Origin: CALKWS01 sp051020515
GTDB lineage: Bacteria; Actinomycetota; Actinomycetes; Actinomycetales; Beutenbergiaceae
Assembly: GCF_051020515.1 (NCBI RefSeq)
Contig: NZ_CP194857.1
Location: 1,116,001-1,180,000, forward strand
DNA: 64,000 nucleotides
Direction: 5' to 3'
Shown: piece after piece, positions 39,510-49,095 of the stretch
How positions within the stretch are numbered: the first letter of the stretch is position 1
How the letters are laid out: every line of letters starts with the position of its first letter
Program-made: the position numbers and the translations under genes
The notes under the pieces: model-generated
Told to the model about the DNA's origin: nothing
The model's input: the letters and a program-made list of their open reading frames with translations, nothing else
Databases searched by the model: none

Positions 39510-40409
39510 ATGAGCCTCGAAGCAGGCTTCCCGGGGGAGCGCGTCCGGATCCTGCCACCCGCCGTCGCGCGAGACGCAGCGACAGCGCCGGTGACGAGAG
39601 ATCTCCTGGTCACCGACTGCGGGTGGTACCCCCGCGCGAACAACCACGGGCGTTCGCGGCGATGGGGCACCGACGCCATCGTGGTGATCGTCTGCTTGGC
39701 TGGTCGAGGCTGGTACGCCGACACCTACGGACGCCGAACCATCACGGCCGGACAGGCCCTCGTCATCCCGTCGAACCTGGCCCACAGGTACGGCGCCGCA
39801 AGGAGGGACCCCTGGACGATCGCATGGATGCACGCCTCCGGACCCCATGTGCGTGCGTTCGAGGCAGCCCTTCCCGATCGAGGTGGGCGAGGTCAGGTGG
39901 TCGACCTGCACGACCCCTTGAAAGTGCAGGCACTCATGCGATCACTGATGGAGACACTGGAGGTCGACGACAGGCTTCCCACCCTGATGCGGGCGAGCGG
40001 TGCCGCGTGGGACGTGCTCTCCCAGTTGGCCGCAGATGCGGCGGAAGGGCCGCCCAGGCGTCAGCAGCCCGTCATCGACGTGCTGTCCCATCTGCGGGTC
40101 CATTTCGACCAACCGGTGGCCGTCGCTGAACTGGCGTCGATGGCCGGGTTCTCGCGTTCCCACTTCTCCGCCCTGTTCCGGGAGGCGACGGGGCAGAGTG
40201 TCGGGGCTTACGTCAGGCGCCTACGAATGGCACGGGCCTGTGAGTTGCTGGTGACGACCGGGCTGCCCGTCGGCGTGATCGGACGGTCCGTCGGCTACGA
40301 CGATCCGCTGTACTTCTCGCGCCAGTTCCGCCTTGTTCATGGACGCAGCCCCACGAACTTCCGCGAGCAGAAGGGCACGACGGTCGCCGCAGGGATGGCC
40401 GAGGACTAG
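39510..40409 (+). CDS. AraC-family transcriptional regulator
   Basis: The 299-residue protein has an AraC-type cupin ligand domain (ITAGQALVIPSNLAHRYGA) and two C-terminal helix-turn-helices (VAELASMAGFSRSHFSALFR and VGVIGRSVGYDDPLYFSRQF). This is the layout of AraC, MelR and RafR-like sugar activators. It is divergent from the GH2 gene across 169 bases, so GH2 and the operon behind it are the likely targets. No clear ribosome binding site precedes ATG 39510, and the transcript may be nearly leaderless. Confidence 0.88.
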   Translation: MSLEAGFPGERVRILPPAVARDAATAPVTRDLLVTDCGWYPRANNHGRSRRWGTDAIVVIVCLAGRGWYADTYGRRTITAGQALVIPSNLAHRYGAARRDPWTIAWMHASGPHVRAFEAALPDRGGRGQVVDLHDPLKVQALMRSLMETLEVDDRLPTLMRASGAAWDVLSQLAADAAEGPPRRQQPVIDVLSHLRVHFDQPVAVAELASMAGFSRSHFSALFREATGQSVGAYVRRLRMARACELLVTTGLPVGVIGRSVGYDDPLYFSRQFRLVHGRSPTNFREQKGTTVAAGMAED

Positions 40410-40573
40410 TCCGGCGTGCCGCGCGGCATTGCGCGGTGGGCGGATCAGACCGCAACCGCGAAGCGGGTTGTTATCGAGGCGCGGGGGGTGGTGTGACGAA
40501 CTCTTGGATGATGCTTCCCGAGGCGTGGATGCAGAGCATGTGCAGGTCCACCGCGCCAGTGTTGCGGAATCGA

Positions 40574-40862
40574 TCATTGCGGCTTGGTCGCTTTGCCGTC
40601 GAGCCAGAGCGTGTCGGACTCGTCTCGGTGGGACCCGGTTGTGCCGACGTGCTCGGCGTCGATCTTCGGGCCCTTCTTGATGACATGGACCAGGGCCATA
40701 CCGTGGCCGCGCCCAAGCCCGTAGTCGTCATTGAGCCATCCGAGGATGACGCCGGCCTTCACATCGGGGGCGTCGTAGCCACGGGTGGCGGCGATTTCGA
40801 GGATCTGGCGGGGGTCAGTCCGGTCTTGTCCTCGATGGTGTCGAGGTATGCCTGGAGACCAT
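40574..40862 (-). pseudogene. DUF4287-family gene, frameshifted
   Basis: The two frames together read LQAYLDTIEDKTGLTP, then QILEIAATRGYDAPDVKAGV, then WLNDDYGLGRGHGMALVHVI, HVGTTGSHRDES and LWLDGKATKPQ. This is a whole DUF4287 protein of about 90 residues. The five-G run at 40810-40814 lacks one base. The start is also unclear: the only nearby ATG (40862) is out of frame with LQAYLD by one base. Function of the family is unknown. Either two sequencing errors or a dead gene. Confidence 0.7.
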
Positions 40863-41016
40863 CACAGCGGGCAGCAAGGCGTTTCTTCGCGCCTACCGGC
40901 CCTAGCCAGCCCACCGTTGCGGCGGTGCAAGAAAAAGACCTGACATCCATCGCTGCGGCTGGAACGGTACCGGCGTCCCGCACCGGGAGATCAGACGATG
41001 GAGGAAGGTTCAGCAC

Positions 41017-41463
41017 ATGAACACAAGCAACGGAGCGGGGGAACGCGGTGCAAGCACCGTGGCTCGGTGGGCAGCGGCCCTCGCTGCACTTCTTGCAACC
41101 GCGGCCGCCGTGACTGCGGCCCTGGAGTTGCCCGCAGCAGCACCGGACGTGCTGATGGTCGAGGTGTGGCGAACATTGGGCTTCGCCACATTTGCCGCAC
41201 TGTTCGCGCTGCTGGTCGTACGACCGCTCCTGTCGATCGCCCTGTGGGCCATCGTGCTGGGCAACAAGATCGCCCTGAGGATCGCAGGGCTGGTGCTGGG
41301 CCCGGACGTACCCGGCGCGACCACAGCGGCCGCATGGGACGGCGCCATGGTCGCGATCTTGTCCGCCGGCCTCGTCGCCGCCGCGATCTCCCGTCGGAGG
41401 TCAGCGGCCGGCGCAGCCAGGGACGGGGCGGCACCTCACACCAGTCCGGCGGGTGCTGCCTGA
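41017..41463 (+). CDS. Small integral membrane protein, 148 aa
   Basis: I do not recognise the family. GGAGGAAGG precedes the ATG. Three to four hydrophobic segments are visible: WAAALAALLATAAAVTAAL, LGFATFAALFALLVVRPLL, a short third (IALWAIVLGNKIALRIAGLV) and MVAILSAGLVAAAIS. The tail is basic and alanine-rich. It stands 85 bases upstream of the kinase gene on the same strand, so co-transcription is possible. Confidence 0.7.
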   Translation: MNTSNGAGERGASTVARWAAALAALLATAAAVTAALELPAAAPDVLMVEVWRTLGFATFAALFALLVVRPLLSIALWAIVLGNKIALRIAGLVLGPDVPGATTAAAWDGAMVAILSAGLVAAAISRRRSAAGAARDGAAPHTSPAGAA

Positions 41464-41548
41464 GGCGGAATGCGGACGCCGCGGTCGCGTTACGCTGATG
41501 TGAGGATGGTCGGGGCAGCAGCCTCCTCGAAACGGATCGGAGAAGCAC

Positions 41549-42364
41549 ATGACGCACCACGCGTTCGTGATCGCCGGCTCGGAAGCCACAGGTGGCGCCG
41601 GGATTCAGGCAGATCTGAAGACCTTCCAACAGTTAGGGGTCTATGGCACCGGGGCGATCACCTGCATCGTGTCCTTCGACCCCGGTAACGACTGGGCGCA
41701 CCGATTCGTCCCGATCGAGCCGCAGGTGATCGCTGACCAGATCGAGGCCGCAACCGCCGCTCATGACCTGGACGTGGTCAAGATCGGCATGCTGGGCACT
41801 CCGGCCACCATCGACGTGGTCGCCGAGGCGCTGGGGCAGGGCTCATTCAGCCACGTCGTGCTGGACCCGGTGCTGATCTGCAAGGGGCAGGAACCGGGCG
41901 CCGCGCTGGACACCGACAACGCCCTGCGCGAGCAGATCGTCCCCCATGCCACCGTGGTCACCCCGAACGTGTTCGAGTCCACGACCCTGGCGGGCATGGA
42001 CGCGATCGAGACGGTCGAGGACCTCGCCGAGGCTGCCCGCCGCATTCACGCCCTGGGCCCCGACTACGTCCTAGCCAAGGGCGGGGTGGAATTGCCTGGC
42101 GACGACGCCGTCGACGTGCTTTACGACGGTACGGACATCCACGTGTTCTCTGCGCCGAAGGTGGGCAAGGAGCGGGTGTCGGGTGCGGGTTGCACTCTGG
42201 CCGCGGCCATCACCGCCGAACTGGCCAAGGGCGCGACGGACGTGCGCGATGCCGTGCAGACCGCCAAGGACCTGGTCACCGCCGGCATCAAGGAGCGGCT
42301 CAGCGCCCACACCCCGTTCGACGTGTTGTGGCAGGGCGCAGGGGTACCCGCTCGCACCTCCTGA
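41549..42364 (+). CDS. pdxK: Pyridoxal/hydroxymethylpyrimidine kinase (ThiD/PdxK ribokinase-fold)
   Basis: The 271-residue protein shows IAGSEATGGAGIQADLKTF, VKIGMLGTPATIDVVAE, DPVLICKG, VTPNVFESTTLAG and the anion hole/catalytic KERVSGAGCTLAAAI. In ThiD the usual motif is SDSSGGAGIQAD; here SEATGGAGIQAD and the Gram-positive PdxK-like ending (ERLSAHTPFDVLWQGA) favour pyridoxal kinase in a salvage pathway. HMP kinase activity is the alternative. GGAG stands nine bases before the ATG. Confidence 0.82.
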   Translation: MTHHAFVIAGSEATGGAGIQADLKTFQQLGVYGTGAITCIVSFDPGNDWAHRFVPIEPQVIADQIEAATAAHDLDVVKIGMLGTPATIDVVAEALGQGSFSHVVLDPVLICKGQEPGAALDTDNALREQIVPHATVVTPNVFESTTLAGMDAIETVEDLAEAARRIHALGPDYVLAKGGVELPGDDAVDVLYDGTDIHVFSAPKVGKERVSGAGCTLAAAITAELAKGATDVRDAVQTAKDLVTAGIKERLSAHTPFDVLWQGAGVPARTS

Positions 42365-42405
42365 AACTCACACCAGTGAGCATCGGGTGAGTTCGCTGCT
42401 CACTA

Positions 42406-43376
42406 GGGCGTGTCTGCTAATGCTTGGCTCGGTAGGTCAGGATGGTCATCCCGAGTAGCACGCCGCCGAGGTAGGTCACGGCGTACTTGTCGTATCTGGT
42501 GGCCAGTGCTCGCCACTGTTTGAGCCGGTTGAAGGCTCTCTCGATGGTGTTGCGCAGGCCGTAGAGTTCGGCGTCGAATCCTGGGGGCCGTCCGCCCTTG
42601 GTGCCCTTGGTCTTGCGGCGGGTGATCTGGTCGGAGCGCTCGGGGATGATGTGCTTGATCCGTTTGCCTCGCAGAAACTCCCGGGTGCTGGGGTGGGAGT
42701 AGGCCTTGTCGGCCAGCAGATGCCCATTCATCTGCCCCGCCAGCCTGGCCCAGGGCCTCAATCAGCGGGGCCAGCATCGGGTTGTCTCCGGCCTGTCCGG
42801 CGCTGAGCATGGCCAGCACCGGGGTGCAGCTGGCATCGGCCAGGGCGTGGATCTTGGTGGTCAGCCCACCGCGGGAGCGTCCCAGGGCGTGATCAGGCGG
42901 CTCCCCGGGCACGAGGCGAGAATTCTTGTGGTTCGAATCTGCCCCCTGTGTGTGATCCACCCTCCTCGGCAACCGAGTCCCGGCGGGCGCCAGCGGCGTG
43001 CTGATGGGCCCGCACACTGGTGGCATCGATGGACAAGACTTGGGCGACCTGCTCGGCATCCAGCCCGGTGTGGGCACCGACGGCGGCCAGCATCCGCTCA
43101 TAGGTGCCATCGACCGACCAGAGCCGGTGGCGTTGCCACACCGACTGGAACGGCCCGAAGCATGCCGGCAGATCCCGCCACGGCGAACCGGCACGAAACC
43201 GCCAGATGATCCCTTCCAACATCAGGCGGTGATCGTTCCACGGCCGGCCCCTGCGGCCGGCATCCTGGGGCATCACCGTGGCCAGGATCTCCCACAATTC
43301 ATCACTGATCTCACCATCACGAACCATGACTCCCACCATGGTTCACTCACACCGCGAATCTTTGGCAGACACGCCC
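42406..43376 (-). mobile_element. IS5-family insertion sequence, 971 bp
   Basis: Terminal inverted repeats GGGCGTGTCTGCTAA (42406-42420) and its complement with one mismatch (43362-43376) bound a single transposase region. The dinucleotide TA flanks both ends (42404-42405 and 43377-43378), as expected for an IS5-family TA target duplication. The insertion lies between the kinase gene and the RES/Xre pair. Confidence 0.85.
42417..43339 (-). CDS. IS5-family DDE transposase, three reading frames
   Basis: The N-terminal part (EISDELWEILATVMPQ, WRDLPACFGPFQSVWQRHR, first Asp in LSIDATSVRAHQHAAGARRD) is in one frame. The middle (DHALGRSRGGLTTKIHALAD) is in a second. The end (HLLADKAYSHPSTREFL with the second Asp, and NTIERAFNRLKQWRALATRYD with the Glu) is in a third. 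The first shift, about 42895-42950, could be the programmed frameshift known in some IS5-family elements. The second, near 42745, is more likely an indel. Sum of frames is about 306 residues. Confidence 0.82.
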
Positions 43377-43499
43377 TAAAGGCCCCACCACTCCACCGCC
43401 GGCCGCGCGGCCCACACAGGCCAAGAGCGGTATCCGCTCACCAGAGCGTTAGGCAGATTTGTGATGGTTTTTTCGTGGCTCGCGGTGTAGAGTTTAGCC

Positions 43500-43877
43500 A
43501 TGAGATCCGATGTTGTTGCCACGCATGCCGACGCCACCAGGCTCGACATCCACGACCTGGTGCGAATCCTCAATGAGAACGTTGGCACCACCGTCGTCCA
43601 GGCGATGACTGGCACAAAGGATCGTGGCCAGCCCAGCAGGTGGGCCCGTCCCGATGGCCCCGAACCGCGCATCAAGACGGTCAAGCAACTCCGGCTTGGC
43701 TACCGCGTCTGGCATCTTATGGCCGAGGCAGAAGGGCGCGACATCGCCCTCGCGTGGCTGGTGGGCGCCAACCCGCGCCTCGGGGAGTCAACCCCCCTCT
43801 CCGCAGTGCGTGACCTCAACAGCGCCGAGGTCATCGGCGCCGCCCTGGCTTTCATCGACGGCTCACCGGCTGCGTGA
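43500..43877 (+). CDS. Xre/MbcA-type antitoxin
   Basis: The 125-residue protein ends in the antitoxin domain that pairs with RES toxins: RIKTVKQLRLGYRVWHLM, DIALAWLVGANPRLGEST and AEVIGAALAFIDG. The N-terminus (IHDLVRILNENVGTTVVQAM) matches the Xre/MbcA helical DNA-binding part. A TAGAGT box at 43488-43493, six bases before the ATG, suggests a leaderless transcript. The stop overlaps the toxin GTG by four bases. It should bind and block the toxin and repress the pair. Confidence 0.82.
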   Translation: MRSDVVATHADATRLDIHDLVRILNENVGTTVVQAMTGTKDRGQPSRWARPDGPEPRIKTVKQLRLGYRVWHLMAEAEGRDIALAWLVGANPRLGESTPLSAVRDLNSAEVIGAALAFIDGSPAA

Positions 43878-44686
43878 GCACCGCTACACGCTCTCGGATC
43901 TGTCCACGCACCGGCCTCTACCTCGTACCGGCGCGTGGACAGGACGGCTGGCGCGTGGCCCAGGAGCGCTACACCCGCTCCGGTGGCATCCTCGCCGTAG
44001 GCGTCAACGAACACGTCGGTCCACTGCCTGCGGACGTTCCCGACCGGCGTGGCCGTTTCGACACCATCGGGCGCACGGTCTACTTCGCTGATCGGGCCCG
44101 TACCGCGTTCGCCGAGGTGCTCCAAGACTTTCGGGGCGCCCGAGTTGCGCTGCAGGCCGACGCGGACGCCATCGGGATGAGCGTGAACGAATACATAGCC
44201 AATATCCGCGACCAGGCAACTGCCAACGGCCGAGAACAACCCTGGGCTGTCAGTGTTGAGTGGCAGATGAACCGCTGCCTCCATCGCGTCGCGATGCCAG
44301 CGAGGGGCTGGTGGGTCCAGATCGACCACAAGGCCACACTCAACCGCCTCGGACTGGACCTCGCTGAACCGCTCCGACAGGCCGGTGTTCCCCTACTCAC
44401 CCTCAGCGGCACCACGGGCGAGAACCGCGCCGTCACTACGCTCCTCTCCCAACACGTGCGCAGTCAGGTCCTCTTCGATGGCTCCCTCCCGCTCGGCATC
44501 CAGTTCACCTCCAAGACCGGCTACGGCACCTGCTGGGCGTGGTGGGACCGCAGAGCCGATGACGGCCTCATGCCCGGTATGAACGACCCCAAGACGATCG
44601 AGGACCTCAACGTCGACGGCGAAGCCTTCCGCGCCGTCACCACCGACTGGAAACTTGACGTCCTCCCCGGCAAGCCTCGCTATTAG
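43874..44686 (+). CDS. RES-domain toxin (candidate NAD-degrading enzyme)
   Basis: The 270-residue protein carries RES-like segments: RRGRFDTIGRTVYFADRARTAFAEVLQDF gives the Arg and Glu context in two pieces (GRFDTIGRTVYFAD and RTAFAEVL), and GIQFTSKTGYGTCWAWW holds the Ser. RES toxins such as MbcT destroy NAD by phosphorolysis or hydrolysis. It begins at a GTG inside the antitoxin stop (GTGA). It is longer than most RES proteins because of about 60 extra C-terminal residues. The pair lies between an IS5 element and an IS5 remnant, so it may have moved in with them. Confidence 0.75.
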   Translation: MSTATRSRICPRTGLYLVPARGQDGWRVAQERYTRSGGILAVGVNEHVGPLPADVPDRRGRFDTIGRTVYFADRARTAFAEVLQDFRGARVALQADADAIGMSVNEYIANIRDQATANGREQPWAVSVEWQMNRCLHRVAMPARGWWVQIDHKATLNRLGLDLAEPLRQAGVPLLTLSGTTGENRAVTTLLSQHVRSQVLFDGSLPLGIQFTSKTGYGTCWAWWDRRADDGLMPGMNDPKTIEDLNVDGEAFRAVTTDWKLDVLPGKPRY

Positions 44687-44702
44687 CCAGCGACGGACCG
44701 CG

Positions 44703-45011
44703 CCGGTGAGCGATCATCTGGCGGTTTCGCACCGGTGCGCCCCTGGCGGGATCTGCCAGTAAAGTTCGGGCCGTTCCAGAGCGTGTAGGAACGGCACAAA
44801 CGGCGGTCACAAGACAGCACCTACACCCGGATCCTGGCCGCGGTGCAGCAGGAAAAGGGCCTGCATCCCAAGGATGCGGAGGCGATTACCGCCTCAAATA
44901 GTGACGGGGCATTGCCACCCGATACGACAAGTACGCCGTCACCTACCTCGGGGGCATCACTCTGGCAATAATCCTCACGACCTACCGGGCCAAGAAATAG
45001 CAGACACGTCC
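44703..45011 (+). pseudogene. IS5-family transposase remnant with in-frame stop and internal deletion
   Basis: In sequence order the remnant reads IIWRFRTGAP, WRDLPVKFGPFQSV, a TAG where the intact copy has Trp, ERHKRRSQDSTYTRILAAVQ, then a jump to ATRYDKYAVTYLGG and ILTTYRAKK plus stop. The end CAGACACGTCCT repeats the IS terminal repeat (AGGACGTGTCTG on the other strand). About two thirds of the transposase middle is missing, and one extra C shifts the frame near 44741. It is a decayed relative, not a copy, of the element at 42406-43376 and lies in the opposite orientation. Confidence 0.8.
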
Positions 45012-45182
45012 TAATCCGGCTATGCGATCGCGCCGTCGCAGTCGGAAATTGACTGGCCCTCCCTCGGCCCGCCGGACCTAGACTGCGAGGCGGTACGCCA
45101 GACGCCCCTGAGGGGACGGCTCGTACGCCGGGGCAGCGTGGCCCGATTCACCCAGATCATCACCGTGCCAGGAGTTGCCCCC

Positions 45183-46723
45183 ATGAGCGTCGAACAGCAG
45201 AGTCCGAAACCCGACGTCGCTGACGCCAGATCCGGAGCGACCGGTACAGCCGAGGCTGCAGCGCCGGGACCCAGCGCGGAGGAGACGATCTCTCCTCAGG
45301 TGAAACTCGTCATCGGGGTACTCCTGGTGGCGGCCTTCGTGATGATCCTGAACGAGACGATCATGTCCGTAGCGATCCCACGGCTGATGGTGCAGTTCGC
45401 TGTCACCGCCGCCACCGCGCAGTGGCTGACCACGGCCTTCATGCTCACCATGGCCGTGGTGATCCCCACCACGGGACTGATCCTGACCCGGTTCTCCACC
45501 CGCTCGGTGTTCATCGGCGCGATGTCGATGTTCACCGCGGGCACGCTGATGGCCGCCGTCGCCCCGGTCTTCCCGGTACTGGTGGCCGCCCGAGTGGTCC
45601 AGGCCACGGGTACCGCCGTGATGCTCCCGCTGCTGCTGACCACCGTGCTGACGTTCGTCCCCGTGTCCCGGCGCGGACGCACCATGGGGCTGATCTCGAT
45701 CGTGATCTCCGTGGCTCCGGCCATCGGCCCGACGTTCTCCGGGTTCATCCTGGTCAATCTGACGTGGCGTTGGATGTTCCTGACCGTGCTGCCCATTGCG
45801 CTCGTGGCCCTGGCGCTGGGTGCCGCCTTGGTCAAGAACATCACGACCCCCAAGTCCACCCCGTTCGACGTGCTCTCGATCGTGCTCTCGGCGATCACCT
45901 TCGGCAGCCTGATCTACGGGCTGTCCAGCATCGGGGAGTCCACCGAGGGCAACGCCGCCATTCCCCCCGCGCTGCCACTCGTGATCGGGACCCTCACCCT
46001 GGTGGCGTTCGTGTGGCGGCAACTGGTGCTGCAACGTACCGACTCGGCGCTGTTGGACCTGCGCCCGTTCACCTCGCGCACGTTCTCGGTGGGCCTCGGG
46101 ATGATGCTGATCTCCATGGGGGCCCTGTTCGGCACCCTCATCCTGCTGCCGATCTATCTGCAGAACGTGATGGGCCTGACCACCCTGGAGACCGGCCTGA
46201 TGCTCTTCCCCGGCGGGTTGACGATGGGTCTGATCGCACACCGTTCGTGGGCCGGCTGTTCGACAGGATCGGCCCCCGTCCGCTGGTGATCCCAGGCTCG
46301 GTGATGTTGGCCGGGGCGCTCGGGGTGATGACCCTGCTCAGCGCGGACAGTGCCACCTGGCACGTGGTGGGTGCGCATATGTTGTTGTCTCTGGGCCTGG
46401 GATTCCTGATGACTCCGCTGATGACCTCGGCCCTGGGGTCGCTGCAGCAGCACCTGTACTCCCACGGCAGCGCCATCATGAACACCCTGCAGCAACTGGC
46501 GGCAGCGGCAGGCACCGCGCTGTTCATCACCATCATGAGCGTGCGCACCGCCAGCGAGTTGGACGCAGGGCTGGGGCCGGTGGCGGCCCAGGCCGCCGGG
46601 GTGCACCAGGCGTTCCTGTGGGGCGCCGGAGTGGCCCTGGTCGCGGTGGCCACCTCGTTCCTGGTGCGCAAGCCGGAGCCGCAGCAAGCGACGGTCGAGC
46701 CCACCAGCGCCTCCGCCAACTAA
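45183..46723 (+). CDS. MFS drug:H+ antiporter, DHA2 type (frameshift near 46239)
   Basis: Rejoined length is 513 residues with about fourteen membrane helices. DHA2 marks are FVMILNETIMSVAIPRLM (motif D1), VQATGTAVMLPLLLTTV, SRRGRTMGLISIVISVAPAIGP (motif C region) and TPFVGRLFDRIGPRPLVIPG after the shift. AGGAG precedes ATG 45183. One base is missing between GGLTMGLIA and TPFVGRLF. The pump would export toxic compounds; no regulator gene is adjacent. Confidence 0.88.
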
Positions 46724-46789
46724 ACGCACCGAGACCGGTCGAGCGCGGTGCGGCAGCGCCGGGCCGGCACCCTCGGCGCCCGGTGAACC

Positions 46790-47581
46790 TCAGGTGATGC
46801 CGAAGTCGAACGCGTCGGCCTGACGGTGCCCGAACTTCTCCCGCAGGAAGTTGCCCGTCGTGGTCAGTTGCGCCGTCGTGCGGCTATGCCGACTGGCGTG
46901 CAGGGCCTGGGCCTGACCGGAGAGGAGTTGGAGTTGCTCGGTGAGTTCCTCCTTGGGCGTGCGCCCGTTGGGCTGGCGGGCGTCCACCATGTTCGGTGGG
47001 ATCGCCAGGTAGCCACGCAGCACCCCGGGCAAGTACTTCCTGACGATGGCGTCAAGTTCGTAATCGAAACGCGCATCCTCCGACGGCTCGCGTCGCTCCG
47101 CCTCGACCACGCCCTCCAACAGCTGGCGCGTCCGCACGAAACTGCCGTACGCCTCTGCGGGCAGTCGGGGCCTGTGGTGCTCGGCGAACGAACCGGCCCA
47201 TCCCAGGGCGGCGACCCGGCCGTCCGCACCCTCGAGCGCGGCCTCCGGGGGCGGTGTGTCACTCACCTCGACGGGCGGCTGCCGCTCCTCCGGGACGAAA
47301 CGGTGCCACCACCGGCGGCGAGCAGGCAGCCACAGATCCCGCAGGTGCCAGGCGCGCACCCCCGAAGCGCCCATCGATGCCAGCGCCAGCAGGCCGCCGA
47401 TGCCGGCGATGTCGAGCCAGAAGACGCCGACCGAGAACCCGGCCGCGTAGATCAAGCCCTCGAGAATCACTCTGAGGTGCTTCTTCACCGCACCGATGAC
47501 CAGCACGAGGTAGGCCAGCAACGGCAGGAAGACGACGGCCAGGCCCACCTTGACGACGTTGCCCAGCGTCCAGCGTGACAT
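46790..47581 (-). CDS. Membrane-anchored protein paired with TelA (XpaC-like)
   Basis: The 263-residue protein has two hydrophobic segments near the N-terminus (VVKVGLAVVFLPLLAYLVLV and a second around FWLDIAGIGGLLALASMGA). A soluble domain follows with YELDAIVRKYLPGVLRGYLAIP and a helical LTEQLQLLSGQAQAL stretch. Genes of this kind follow telA in many bacteria and are called XpaC or 5-bromo-4-chloroindolyl phosphate hydrolysis proteins, though their real function is unclear. It begins three bases after the telA stop, with GGAGG inside the end of telA. Confidence 0.65.
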   Translation of the reverse strand: MSRWTLGNVVKVGLAVVFLPLLAYLVLVIGAVKKHLRVILEGLIYAAGFSVGVFWLDIAGIGGLLALASMGASGVRAWHLRDLWLPARRRWWHRFVPEERQPPVEVSDTPPPEAALEGADGRVAALGWAGSFAEHHRPRLPAEAYGSFVRTRQLLEGVVEAERREPSEDARFDYELDAIVRKYLPGVLRGYLAIPPNMVDARQPNGRTPKEELTEQLQLLSGQAQALHASRHSRTTAQLTTTGNFLREKFGHRQADAFDFGIT

Positions 47582-47584
47582 GGG

Positions 47585-48811
47585 TCAGCCTCCCTCGATT
47601 TCTTGGGTGGAGGCGTCGGCGGTGTGGCTGCGCTCGAGTTGGAGCCGGGCCCGGGTCACCTGTCCCTCCAGCACGTCGACTGTTTGCTTCATCGAGCGGG
47701 CCGCCTCGGCCTTGTAGTTGTCGATCTCGTCCAACGCCTGGAACACATTGTCGAAGGCCTGCTGCAGTTTCTCCGGGTCGATGGTGGCCTGGGATGCCTG
47801 CTGCTGAATGCCGGCGCCCTGGCTGCGGAGCAGTTCCGAGGTGGAGAGGATCATGTCCGAGGTGGTCGTGTTCAGCGCCTCGATCTGGGCGAGCACGATC
47901 TTCTGCTGGGCGAGGGCCTGGGAGACGATCACCGCTACCCGCAACGCGGCCAGGGTGGTGTCCAGGGCGCGGTCGACGCCCTTGATGAGTTCGACGTTGT
48001 TCTTCCGCACCACATCCAGTGCCAGGTAGCCCTGGGCCGCCACGGCCATCTGGGTCATCAGGTCCTGGTGGCGTTGGCGGACGTAGAACAGTGCGTCCGC
48101 CTCCAAGGTGGTGGCGTCGTCAGCCTTCCCCTCGTTGCGGGCGGCGGCGATCCGCTGCTCCAGCCCGTCGCCGAGGTGGCGGGCGAGAACGGCGTAGTTC
48201 GCCAACTGTCCCAGGCTCGACCACAGCGCGTCACGTTCCGTCTGGATGGCCGCGTTGTCCAGCCGCAGTTCGTCCTGGCCGCCCTTGAGCGCCTTGGTGA
48301 TCGCGTCGAGCTGGTCCTGCGCGGACTCGTACTTCTGGAAGTACCGCTGGATCCCGCTGCCGCTCGGCAGGAACTTCAGGAAGCGCCTGGTGCCGGTGAG
48401 GTCGTGGCGGTTGGGGTCGAGTTCGGTGACGATCTGACGCAATTCCGCCAATGTGGCCCCGGTCCGCGATGCCGGGTCGGCGCCGGTGGCTGCCAGGGCC
48501 GCGGCGGGGCGTTGGAGCATCCGGTTGGAGGAGTCGGCCGCCTGGTTCATCGTGTCCTCGCCCAGGCGGGTCAACTGCGCCAACTTGGTTTGGAACTCCG
48601 GGCTGTGCAGTGGAACGGCGAGCAACTCCTCGAGGAAGGCCCGGGCCGTCTCGGCATGCTTGCGCTGGGCCTCGGCGTCCACGAGGATCATGCCACCGAG
48701 TTTCTCCGGTTCGCGGACCTCCACCTCGTCCGCGGGCGCGGGAGACTCGAGGTGCAGCGGGTTCTCGGCGGCCGGGTGCTGGTTCGTACCGTGGTCGAGC
48801 GGGTTCGACAT
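47585..48811 (-). CDS. telA: TelA-family toxic anion resistance protein
   Basis: The 408-residue helical, coiled-coil protein matches TelA/KlaA: FLKFLPSGSGIQRYFQKYESAQDQL region (seen as RRFLKFLPSGSGIQRYF), LEADALFYVRQRHQDLMTQ, AAQGYLALDVVRKNNVELI and GVDRALDTTLAALRVAV. The family is linked to tellurite and other envelope stress, possibly through membrane or divisome effects. ATG 48811 with AGGAG upstream was chosen over the GTG three codons earlier. The 284 bases to the divergent MFS gene hold no other feature I can support. Confidence 0.87.
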   Translation of the reverse strand: MSNPLDHGTNQHPAAENPLHLESPAPADEVEVREPEKLGGMILVDAEAQRKHAETARAFLEELLAVPLHSPEFQTKLAQLTRLGEDTMNQAADSSNRMLQRPAAALAATGADPASRTGATLAELRQIVTELDPNRHDLTGTRRFLKFLPSGSGIQRYFQKYESAQDQLDAITKALKGGQDELRLDNAAIQTERDALWSSLGQLANYAVLARHLGDGLEQRIAAARNEGKADDATTLEADALFYVRQRHQDLMTQMAVAAQGYLALDVVRKNNVELIKGVDRALDTTLAALRVAVIVSQALAQQKIVLAQIEALNTTTSDMILSTSELLRSQGAGIQQQASQATIDPEKLQQAFDNVFQALDEIDNYKAEAARSMKQTVDVLEGQVTRARLQLERSHTADASTQEIEGG

Positions 48812-49095
48812 ACCGTGCACTCCTCAATACTCGGGGCTACTGACCATTCTCTCAGTACGCCGCGGTCCAAGCACCGCGTATTTTTCGGGACCGGTTCGGG
48901 AGGATCGAGCGCCCGGGTGCTGCGGTGCGCCCCGCGGGCCACCACCGCAAAGCAAGGTGCGGAACAGTGAAGGCCACCGCCGCTGAAGCACCCGAGCGCA
49001 GGTAGGACGCGCCTGCTCGCCAAGGCCTCCGTCGTCGGGCCCTGCGCCAGCCACCGGTGCATAGTAGGGGGTTGGCGGCGCGTGGAAGGGCGTGA

